DNA of 38,716 nucleotides from NCBI GenBank assembly GCA_016931415.1, contig JAFGEW010000103.1, positions 1 to 38,716 on the forward strand. Direction: 5' to 3'. The notes beneath the pieces are model-generated. The model saw only the letters and a program-made list of their open reading frames with translations. It ran no database searches and had not been told where the DNA came from. The position numbers were made by a program, and so were the translations under genes. The DNA is from Verrucomicrobiota bacterium (GTDB lineage: Bacteria; Auribacterota; JABMQX01; JAFGEW01). This document shows positions 24,013-31,567 of the stretch, one piece after another (position 1 is the stretch's first letter; every line of letters begins with the position of its first letter).

Positions 24013-25203
24013 ATGAGACATCGAAGTCCAGGACGGACTGCGCGTGGCGGAGTGTCCTGGCTTCCTGCGCTGATGGCAGCGTTCGGCTGCCTGGCCGTGG
24101 CCGGCCCTTCGTCGGCCGCCGAGTGCCCGCAGTTCGAGTCGGGCGAACGGGTCGGCACCGTGGCGCATGGCGCCATCAAGGAAGCGTCCGGCATCGTGGC
24201 GAGCCGCCATAACCTTAACGTCCTGTGGGTGCACAATGACTCGGGCGACTCGGCCCGCGTCCTCGCCATGAACACGCAGGGCACCCACCTCGGCATCTAC
24301 ACGATCACCGGCGCCGGCGCGGTGGACTGGGAAGACATCGCGATCGGGCCCGGCCCCGCTGCCGGCTCCGGCCCTGCCGGCTCCGGCCCTGCCGGCAACT
24401 ACCTCTACCTAGGCGACATCGGCGACAACAACGCCGTTCGCACCGGCGGCGTGTGCGTCTACCGCGTGCCCGAGCCTGCCGTCGACGCCCATCAGGATCC
24501 CGTCAGTGTTGCCGTCACCGGCGCGGTCGCGATCACGCTGCGCTATCCCGACGGGCCCCGCGACGCCGAGACGCTCATGGTTGACCCTGCCAACGGCGAC
24601 ATCTACATCGTCTCCAAGCGCGAGGCGAAGTCGCGCGTCTACCGCGACGCCAAGTCGCGCGTCTACCGCGACGCCAAGTCGCGCGTCTACCGTGCTGCCT
24701 ACCCGCAGACGAGCGGCATGACGATGGAGCTTGTCGCTGAGCTGCCGTGGGGCGGCGCAACCGGCGGCGAGATCTCGCCGCGCCGCACCGAGCTCATCAT
24801 CCGCGGCTACCTCAAAGCCTCCCTCTGGCGCATTCCCGACGAGGGCACCGTGGCCGATGCGTTCGACGAGGCGCCGTGCGGCGTGCCGGTCGCCCTCGAG
24901 CCGCAGGGCGAGGCGGTCGCCTTCGACGCGTTCGGCTTCGGCTACTTCACCCTCAGCGAAGGCGCGCGCCGCCCGATCTACTACTTCGCACGCGTCGCCG
25001 ACGCGCCCAGCCTCGCGATCTCGTACATCCCGCCGGACACGTACCGCCTCACGTGGCCCGAGCCCGGCTTCTTCAACCTCGAGTTCGACACCTCGTCGGC
25101 CTTCGACGACCCCAACGTCGTCGACGTCACCGGCCTGACCCAGTACGACTACACCACCACCGAACGCCGCGGCGTCTTCCGGCTGGTGCGAACCGGATAC
25201 TGA
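24013..25203 (+). CDS. Secreted beta-propeller-like hypothetical protein
   Basis: This 396-residue protein has a signal peptide (about 1-36, ending PSSA before AE). The mature part has repeating strands with ASGIVASR, VLWVHNDSGDSARVLAM, DWEDIAIGPG, YLGDIGDNNA and DAETLMVDPANGDIYIVSKR, which resemble propeller blades of secreted phytase- or esterase-like proteins; the function is not established. Two in-frame tandem expansions are present. A 15-bp repeat gives AGSGP AGSGP near residues 117-127, and a 24-bp repeat gives AKSRVYRD three times at about residues 205-228. They interrupt otherwise ordinary loops. The start has only a weak ribosome site. Confidence 0.65.
   Translation: MRHRSPGRTARGGVSWLPALMAAFGCLAVAGPSSAAECPQFESGERVGTVAHGAIKEASGIVASRHNLNVLWVHNDSGDSARVLAMNTQGTHLGIYTITGAGAVDWEDIAIGPGPAAGSGPAGSGPAGNYLYLGDIGDNNAVRTGGVCVYRVPEPAVDAHQDPVSVAVTGAVAITLRYPDGPRDAETLMVDPANGDIYIVSKREAKSRVYRDAKSRVYRDAKSRVYRAAYPQTSGMTMELVAELPWGGATGGEISPRRTELIIRGYLKASLWRIPDEGTVADAFDEAPCGVPVALEPQGEAVAFDAFGFGYFTLSEGARRPIYYFARVADAPSLAISYIPPDTYRLTWPEPGFFNLEFDTSSAFDDPNVVDVTGLTQYDYTTTERRGVFRLVRTGY
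24625..24696 (+). repeat. 24-bp in-frame coding repeat, three copies
   Basis: Three nearly identical 24-bp units start at 24625, 24649 and 24673, each encoding AKSRVYR plus one residue. Units two and three are identical up to the final codons. This looks like a recent slippage expansion. Confidence 0.9.
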
Positions 25204-25296
25204 CGCCCGCACGATCAACCGCTTGACACTCGCCCCGCCGCCCGCCTATACGAGAAGCGCGTCCGCACGTCAGTGACCTTGGGGTATCGGCCCGGC

Positions 25297-27444
25297 ATGA
25301 ACACGATCAACTTTCTGTTCGGCATACACAACCACCAGCCTGTCGGCAACTTCGACGGGGTGTTCCGGCAGGCGTACGAGGAGTGCTACGCGCCGCTGCT
25401 CGAGCGGCTCGAGCGGCACCCGTCCATACGATGCGCGCTCCATCATTCGGGGCCCCTGATCGAGTGGATCGAGTCGAACGAACCGGCCTACATTGACAGG
25501 CTCGGCGAGCTCGTCGAGCGCGGGCAGGTCGAGATTATGTCGGGCGGCTTCTACGAGCCGATCCTGACGGTGATCCCGCGCGACGACGCCCTCGGCCAGA
25601 TCGCCATGATGAACGACTGGGTCGAGGCGCGCTTCGGGCACAGGCCACGAGGTCTGTGGTGCGCCGAGCGGATCTGGGAACCGCAGCTTGCCGGCCTGCT
25701 CGCCGAGGCGGGCATAGACTACACGGTCATTGACGAGTCGCACTTCACATACTCGGGCCTCACGGCGCGCGACATGTTCGGCTACTATGTCACGGAGGAC
25801 AACGGCGCCATCGTGCGCGTCTTCCCGATCGACAAGACGCTGCGCTACTCGATCCCCTTCAAGATGCCCGAGGTGACCATTGACTACCTGCGCGGCGTCG
25901 CTGACGAGTCGGAGACGAAGGCGGTCACCCTCGGCGACGATGGCGAGAAGTTCGGCGTCTGGCCCGGCACGCACAAGTGGGTCTACACCGACGGCTACCT
26001 CGACAACCTGTTCGGCGCACTCGAAGCGAACGCCGACTGGATCAAGATGCCCACTTTCGGCGAGTACATTGACGACGTGGCGCCGATGGGCCGCGTCTAC
26101 CTCCCCACCGCTTCGTACGAAGAGATGATGGAGTGGTCGCTGCCCGTCGAGTCGCAGCAAGGCTACGAGCGCTTCATCGCGCGACTCAAGGCCGACGGAC
26201 TCTACGACGGGAACAAACCGTACATCCGCGGCGGGTTCTGGCGCAACTTCATGGCGCGCTACTCCGAGAGCAACCTGATGAACAAGAAGATGCTCCGCGT
26301 CAGTCGTAAGGTAGCGGAGGCGCAAGCCGCCGGCACGGTGGTTGCTGACGGTGAGGCGCTGCGCGATCTGTACCGCAGCCAGTGCAATTGCCCATACTGG
26401 CACGGCCTGTTCGGCGGTCTTTACCTCAACTACCTGCGCCACGCCGTCTACGAGCGCATGCTGAGCGCCGAGAGCATGGTCGAAGCCAAGGCGATCGAGG
26501 ACGGCACGCTCTTCAACGTCGAGCTGAGCGACCACGATGCCGATGGCGTGGACGAGGTCATCGTCGAGAACCCGGTCATCAACGCGATCGTCTCGCCCCA
26601 CTATGGCGGCGCGATCCTCGAGCTGGACTACCGCCCCAAGAAGTTCAACCTGACCAACGTCCTCACGCGCCGCATCGAAGCGTACCACGCCAAAATTGTC
26701 GCCGGCATCAAGCCCGAGACCAGCGACGGACAGCCCAAGTCGGCGCACGACATTGTCAAGGTCAAGGAACAGGGCCTCGAAGCCTACCTCGTTAACGACC
26801 CCTACGACCGGCGTCTCTTCCTCGACCACTTCCTCGGCCGCGACGTGACGCTCGACGATTTCGCCCGCGCCGACTATGACGAGGATGGCGACTTCGTCGC
26901 CCAGCCGTACGAGTGCCTGGCCGCCGAGCAGAGCGGCGAGACGATCAACGTGCAGCTCGCGCGCACGGCCGTCGTCCGCTCCGGCGAGGAATGGATCCCG
27001 GTCCGCATCGAGAAGGAGTACGCCTTCGGACGAGGCGGCGCGTTCACGCTCACATACACGATCACCAACCTCGGCGACCGCAAGATCGAAGTCTGGTTCG
27101 CGTCCGAGGGCAACATCGGCTTGCTCGCCGGTTACGCCGATGACCGCCGTTACGTCGTGCCCGGTGTAAAGCTTGAGGACTCACGTCCCGTCAGCCGCGG
27201 CGAGCTCGACGGGGTAGGCGAGGTGCGGCTGGAAGACGACTGGAGCGGCGTGCGCCTCGCGTTCAACCTCGAGCCCGCGTGCGGCTTCTGGCGGTTGCCC
27301 ATCGAGACCGTCTCGCAATCCGAAGACGGCTTCGAGCGCAACTACCAAGCCTCCTCGCTCCTCTTCCACTGGAAGCTCGACCTCGACCCCGGTGCACCCG
27401 AGCGCGTCACCGTCAGGACCAACGCGAGCCATGCGAGCGGGTGA
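25297..27444 (+). CDS. GH57 4-alpha-glucanotransferase/alpha-amylase type
   Basis: This 715-residue cytoplasmic enzyme is expected to cut and transfer alpha-1,4-glucan segments. It opens with FGIHNHQPVGNF (His11, His13). It has Glu124 in GLWCAERIWEP, the position of the nucleophile (Glu123) in the Thermococcus litoralis enzyme, and GDDGEKFG with Asp214/Asp215 at the acid/base position (Asp214 in T. litoralis). The middle (about 300-390) and the C-terminal beta-sandwich (about 410-715) match the DUF1925/DUF1926 layout of that subfamily, so transferase activity is the better guess. ATG 25297 is used because the catalytic barrel starts at once, though its ribosome site is weak. It is distinct from the GH57 at 9007 in subfamily and C-terminal architecture. 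Confidence 0.9.
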   Translation: MNTINFLFGIHNHQPVGNFDGVFRQAYEECYAPLLERLERHPSIRCALHHSGPLIEWIESNEPAYIDRLGELVERGQVEIMSGGFYEPILTVIPRDDALGQIAMMNDWVEARFGHRPRGLWCAERIWEPQLAGLLAEAGIDYTVIDESHFTYSGLTARDMFGYYVTEDNGAIVRVFPIDKTLRYSIPFKMPEVTIDYLRGVADESETKAVTLGDDGEKFGVWPGTHKWVYTDGYLDNLFGALEANADWIKMPTFGEYIDDVAPMGRVYLPTASYEEMMEWSLPVESQQGYERFIARLKADGLYDGNKPYIRGGFWRNFMARYSESNLMNKKMLRVSRKVAEAQAAGTVVADGEALRDLYRSQCNCPYWHGLFGGLYLNYLRHAVYERMLSAESMVEAKAIEDGTLFNVELSDHDADGVDEVIVENPVINAIVSPHYGGAILELDYRPKKFNLTNVLTRRIEAYHAKIVAGIKPETSDGQPKSAHDIVKVKEQGLEAYLVNDPYDRRLFLDHFLGRDVTLDDFARADYDEDGDFVAQPYECLAAEQSGETINVQLARTAVVRSGEEWIPVRIEKEYAFGRGGAFTLTYTITNLGDRKIEVWFASEGNIGLLAGYADDRRYVVPGVKLEDSRPVSRGELDGVGEVRLEDDWSGVRLAFNLEPACGFWRLPIETVSQSEDGFERNYQASSLLFHWKLDLDPGAPERVTVRTNASHASG

Positions 27445-27715
27445 TGCTCGGGAATGTCTCCCGCAGCGTGGAGGTGGATGAGGTGCGCGCCGACAGGATC
27501 AACAGGATTCCTCAGAGCTTCCTGTGTCCTCCTGATTCGCTTGACTCGACCTGGAACTTCTTCTATATCAACATGTTGCACGCTCACGGAACCGGGGCAA
27601 CTGCAGAGCTCGTTTCAGAAGTGAATTATCAGGCGGTTTGACCGTCCTATACAGGTGAGACAGCAAGAGAATGCCTGGGCTTACGCCAGGGCGACAGAAG
27701 GAAGGAGACGGTGTC
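27445..27715. repeat. Intergenic region with ATCCTGT-type repeats
   Basis: No gene is supported. GACAGGATCAACAGGATTC (27492-27510) and CTTCCTGTGTCCTCCTGATTC (27519-27539) form an imperfect inverted pair of the GACAGGAT repeat family also found at 35863-35932 and 38018-38278. The ribosome site of the next gene is AAGGAG at 27702-27707. Confidence 0.6.
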
Positions 27716-28072
27716 ATGAGAACGCTCGCATCACTGATGGCCACGATGATGGTCGCCACCCTGCTCGGCTGCACGCCTCGAGAGGAAGGCGCGGCCGGTG
27801 GTGCTGTGATGGGCGCGCTGCTCGGCGCTGTCGTGGGCAACCAGACGGGTGACTCCCGCGAAGGCGCCGCCATCGGTGCGGTGGCCGGTACAATCGTCGG
27901 CTACCACATCGGCAAGGCCCAGGAGGGCAGCCAGAGTCGCGTGGTGGCCGACCGGCTGTCGGTTGACTGCCCGTATTGCAGCTATAACATGGGACTGCCG
28001 TCGAGCGCGGGCCCTGGCGACATCATCGAGTGCCCGAACTGCCACAACGAGTTTGTGCTGCGGGCCCACTGA
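27716..28072 (+). CDS. Glycine-zipper lipoprotein with C-terminal zinc ribbon
   Basis: This 118-residue protein starts with a lipoprotein signal (MATMMVATLLGC, lipobox LLGC). It continues with a glycine-zipper membrane segment (GGAVMGALLGAVVGNQTGDSREGAAIGAVAGTIVGYHIG) and ends in a four-cysteine ribbon (CPYC ... CPNC). Glycine-zipper lipoproteins are common in outer membranes. A zinc ribbon is usually a cytoplasmic fold, so the combination is odd. ATG 27716 has AAGGAG about 8 nt upstream. It is followed by a strong hairpin terminator and is probably a single-gene unit. Confidence 0.75.
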   Translation: MRTLASLMATMMVATLLGCTPREEGAAGGAVMGALLGAVVGNQTGDSREGAAIGAVAGTIVGYHIGKAQEGSQSRVVADRLSVDCPYCSYNMGLPSSAGPGDIIECPNCHNEFVLRAH

Positions 28073-28106
28073 GGCCTGTAGGCTTACTGAACCTGCCGGT
28101 TCTGCG

Positions 28107-28137
28107 TGCGGGCCTGGATCGAGCATCCAGGCCCGCA
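28107..28137 (+). terminator. Hairpin terminator, shared GCGGGCCTGGAT stem
   Basis: A perfect 13-bp stem (TGCGGGCCTGGAT / ATCCAGGCCCGCA) encloses the 5-nt loop CGAGC, 35 nt after the stop of the lipoprotein gene. The T-tract after it is weak (AACGTTTCC). The same stem core recurs at 33574-33604. Confidence 0.7.
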
Positions 28138-28754
28138 ACGTTTCCTGCGGCCAACGTCGCCGGACGCCTGGCGTATCCGCCCGCTATCTCCTCGACTTGC
28201 CGCACGAAATCCATCGGCGACTATTTTCGGACGCCCTGGTACTGCCGGGGGAGCAGGGCTTAGCCGCCTCGTCTTGGAGCGCCCACATCATCTGGACGCT
28301 ATTGCAACGCGCAAAATGGCTCGTTGACAGGCGTTCAACTCGCGGATACGAGATAACATAGACGTTCGGGCTAGCAGAACACGACTCGATGGGCCGTGTT
28401 CTTTTGGAGGACGGCAGCATAAGCTACTGGCGCAGCCCCAAGTTCCGGAACAGGGACAGGCTCGTTCTGGCCTAAGAGTTGGTCGGGCCGGCGACCGCGA
28501 CGATCGAGGTCGCCGCCTTCATGGCGGCCACTCCGGCAGCCAACGGGACGGCGGGCTTCTTCATCGAGAAGAGCACGGACAGGAACACCACTCTCTGCGG
28601 ACCACAAACATCGTCGTTCCACCAACGATGCCTCCGTCTCGACCCTCGACTGAACCGACGCGGCACAAACGAAGAGGTACATCGTGGAGTCCACGGACGG
28701 CGAACAGCGCAGCAACATTCGGAAACATGCAACCGGAGTCTAGAGGAGTCAGGT
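28138..28754. other. Non-coding stretch before the mannosidase
   Basis: No gene is supported. A terminator-like hairpin lies at 28376-28402 (AGAACACG/CGTGTTCT). A 28-codon frame starting at 28389 (ATG to TAA) and a hydrophobic minus-strand frame at 28472-28564 are too short and isolated to call. The frame of the mannosidase stays open upstream to 28479, but composition there is unlike the gene. Confidence 0.5.
28376..28405 (+). terminator. Possible intrinsic terminator
   Basis: An 8-bp stem AGAACACG/CGTGTTCT (28376-28383 and 28395-28402) with an 11-nt loop is followed by TTT. The long loop and the absence of a recognised upstream gene make this weak. Confidence 0.35.
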
Positions 28755-31550
28755 ATGGCCAAGTCGTCGCGTAGCAAGCCAACGGCGCGCGCGAAAACCG
28801 CGCGTGCGGCGCACGGGAAGACCGCGCGTGCGGCGCGCGAGGCAAGTGCTCACCGCGAGGTGACCGCGCATTACATCGCCAATTCGCACTGGGATCGCGA
28901 GTGGTATGAACCGTTCCAGCATTACCGCTTCCGTCTAGTCGACGTCATGGATGGAGCGATGGATCTGCTCGAGAAGGATCCCGAGTACCGCTGCTGGCAC
29001 ATGGACGGTCAGAGCATCCTGATCGAAGACTACCTGGAGATCTGCCCCGAAGGCCGCGAACGCCTCCAAGCGTTGTTTGACAGCGGTCGTCTTCTCGCGG
29101 GGCCTTGGTACGTCATGCCCGACGAGTTCATCCCATGCGGCGAATCGCTCGTGCGCAACCTGCTTCGTGGCCACCAGGTGGCGGGCGAGTACACGGACCC
29201 GATGAAGGTCGGATTCGTCTGCGATATTTTCGGCCACAACTCGCAGTTCCCGCAGATCCTCAACGGCTTCGGCATCGACACAGCCGTCGTGTGGCGCGGC
29301 ACCGAGTTCGACGGCGACAGAGGCCTCTTCCGCTGGCAGGCTTCCGACGGCAGCGAGGTGCTCACCTACAACTTCCTGGCGCATGGCTACGGCCACGTGC
29401 TCGGCTACGTGCGCATCCCCTCGCGGATGCCCGACGGGAGCATGGATCTGGCGAAGGCCCTTGAGGGCCTGCACAAACTCACCGATTTCGAGGCCGGACG
29501 CGTCCCCGGCAACGCGGTCATGTTGTTTGACGGCGGCGATCACGTGACCGTCGTGCCCGAGGCGAGCAAGCTGTTCGCCCTGGCGCGCAAGGATGGGATG
29601 CGCGTGCTTCACAGCAGCCTGCCCGAGTTCTTCGAAGCGGTGCGCGAGCAGAAACTCAAGCTGGCCGTCTGCCGCGGCGAGCTGCGCTATGCGCCCGCGG
29701 CCGGGAACGGCAGCCGGGCCGTGCTCTACGGCGTTCTGAGCAGCCGCATGTACTTGAAGCAGGCCAACGCGCGATGCGAGAACCGGCTGCTGCACTGGGC
29801 CGAGCCGTTCGGCGCTCTCGCCTCCTGGCTCGGCGACAAGACCCGTCCCGGATTCCTCCGCGAAGCGTGGAAGTTCCTGCTCATGAACCAACCGCATGAC
29901 AGCATGTGCGGCTGCAGCCTGGACCAGGTCCACAGGGACATGATGTACCGGTTCGACCAGTGTCGGGGTATCGCAGACCGCGCCACGCACCTGAGCCTCC
30001 GCGCCGTCGCGGACCGCACGCGGCTGCCGCAGATCGAGGGCGACGAGGACAGCATCGTCACGGTGTTCAACCCGACGAGCGAGCCGATCGACGGCATCGT
30101 CGATCTGCCGCTGTACTTCCAGCGCGAGACCCCGTTCCGCTTTGTCGAAGGCACGGGCTACGAGCCGATCATCGGCTTCCGCCTCTACGATACAGCCGGC
30201 AGCGAGCTCGCCTATCAGCGTCTCGACGTGAAGAAGGCGGCGGCGCTCTCCCGATGGGACCCGGTCGTTGGCTTCACGGGCCACAAGCGTGAACGCGTGC
30301 GCATCGCGGCCAAGCTCAGTCTTCCGCCGCAGGGCTGGACCACCCTTGTCTGCAAGCCGGTGCACGGCATGGTCCGCTCGACCGGCACCCAACTCGTCAA
30401 CGACCACACGATGGAGAACGACTCCCTCCGCGTGCGCATCAACGGCAACGGCACGATCGACCTCACCGATCGCAAGGCCGACCGGACCTACCGGAATCTC
30501 ATGACGTTCGAGGAACAGACTGACGTCGGTGACGGTTGGTACCATCGCGCCGCGGTCAATGAAGAGGTCTTCACCAGTGCGGGCGCATCCGCCGATATCG
30601 CGCTGATTCACGACGGCTTCGCGCTGACGACGTTCCGCGTGCGCGTCGTCATGAACGTGCCGCAGCGTTTCCTTCTTGACCAGGAGGTGTTGCGCCGCAG
30701 CGACACGCTCGTGCCGCTGGAGATCACAAGTTGGCTCACGCTGCGCGCCGGCTCGCCCTATTTGGAGGTCCGCACCGAAGTCAATAACACGGTTCGTGAC
30801 CACCGCCTGCGGGTGATGTTCCCGAGCGGCCTCCACGCCAAAACGTACTTCGCCGACAGCCCATACGACGTCGTCGAGCGCCCGATCGCTCTGTCGCCGG
30901 ACTCGCACCTGAAGGGTGAGCCGGAGTCGGAGACCAAGCCGCAGTACAGCTTCACAGCCGTCAATGACGGCAAACTCGGCTTGGCGGTCATCTCGACCGG
31001 TCAGCCGGAATCGGCCGTGCGCGACATGCCCGAGCGGCCTATCGCATTGACGCTCTTTCGCGGCTTCCCGCATACGGTCGGGGAGTCGGATGGCGACGTG
31101 GACTGCCAGATGCTCGGGCCGACGCGCCACGTCTACTGGATCTACCCGCATTCCGGTCCAGTGCAGGCGTCCGCGTTGCTGCGACTCGGCCAGCGTCTCG
31201 CTGCGGGCATCGAGTGCGTCTACACGGATGCCCGGCGTCTGAAGCGGCTGCACGACGAGCCCACGCTGCCTGCAACCGGTTCCTGGCTCACGTTCGGATC
31301 GGGTGCACTCGTCATGACGGCGTGCAAGCGATCCGAGGACGGCACGGCGCTCATCGTCCGGGCGTTCAACCCGACGGACAAGAGCATCGAGCAGAAGCTC
31401 GAGTCGATGTTCAAGATCAAGACCGCAAGCTATGCCGACCTGCTCGAGCAACCTACAGACGCCTTGCCCGTTCGCGGCAAGAGCGTAACGATCACCGCGG
31501 GACCGCGCAAGATCGTGACGGTCCGGCTCGAACTGCAACCGACATCATGA
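28755..31550 (+). CDS. GH38 alpha-mannosidase
   Basis: This 931-residue retaining, zinc-dependent alpha-mannosidase shows zinc ligands His45 and Asp47 in IANSHWDREWYEPF. The nucleophile is Asp157 in GFVCDIFGHNSQFPQIL, and His381 is in the NQPHDSMCGCS motif. The catalytic domain (about 38-340) is followed by the middle helical domain and the long C-terminal beta domains (about 420-931), so length is normal for bacterial GH38. The first 37 residues are a basic Ala/Lys/Arg tail with an eight-residue duplication (KTARAAHG, KTARAARE). There is no signal peptide. GAGGAG precedes ATG 28755. The stop overlaps an ATG (ATGA) that reads into the next gene, suggesting coupling. Confidence 0.93.
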   Translation: MAKSSRSKPTARAKTARAAHGKTARAAREASAHREVTAHYIANSHWDREWYEPFQHYRFRLVDVMDGAMDLLEKDPEYRCWHMDGQSILIEDYLEICPEGRERLQALFDSGRLLAGPWYVMPDEFIPCGESLVRNLLRGHQVAGEYTDPMKVGFVCDIFGHNSQFPQILNGFGIDTAVVWRGTEFDGDRGLFRWQASDGSEVLTYNFLAHGYGHVLGYVRIPSRMPDGSMDLAKALEGLHKLTDFEAGRVPGNAVMLFDGGDHVTVVPEASKLFALARKDGMRVLHSSLPEFFEAVREQKLKLAVCRGELRYAPAAGNGSRAVLYGVLSSRMYLKQANARCENRLLHWAEPFGALASWLGDKTRPGFLREAWKFLLMNQPHDSMCGCSLDQVHRDMMYRFDQCRGIADRATHLSLRAVADRTRLPQIEGDEDSIVTVFNPTSEPIDGIVDLPLYFQRETPFRFVEGTGYEPIIGFRLYDTAGSELAYQRLDVKKAAALSRWDPVVGFTGHKRERVRIAAKLSLPPQGWTTLVCKPVHGMVRSTGTQLVNDHTMENDSLRVRINGNGTIDLTDRKADRTYRNLMTFEEQTDVGDGWYHRAAVNEEVFTSAGASADIALIHDGFALTTFRVRVVMNVPQRFLLDQEVLRRSDTLVPLEITSWLTLRAGSPYLEVRTEVNNTVRDHRLRVMFPSGLHAKTYFADSPYDVVERPIALSPDSHLKGEPESETKPQYSFTAVNDGKLGLAVISTGQPESAVRDMPERPIALTLFRGFPHTVGESDGDVDCQMLGPTRHVYWIYPHSGPVQASALLRLGQRLAAGIECVYTDARRLKRLHDEPTLPATGSWLTFGSGALVMTACKRSEDGTALIVRAFNPTDKSIEQKLESMFKIKTASYADLLEQPTDALPVRGKSVTITAGPRKIVTVRLELQPTS
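28794..28841 (+). repeat. 24-bp in-frame duplication at the mannosidase N-terminus
   Basis: Two 24-bp units (28794-28817 and 28818-28841) encode KTARAAHG and KTARAARE. They lengthen the basic N-terminal tail before the catalytic domain. Confidence 0.8.
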
Positions 31551-31567
31551 GAGGAAAGGAGTCCAGC

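Noticed and set aside
28389-28475. 28-codon plus-strand frame before the mannosidase
   Set aside because: Starts inside a hairpin and has no ribosome site; possibly a leader peptide, but unsupported.
28472-28564. Small minus-strand protein with a hydrophobic start (MKKPAVPLAAG...)
   Set aside because: Only 30 codons, no ribosome site visible, and no downstream partner. Chance resemblance to a signal peptide is likely.
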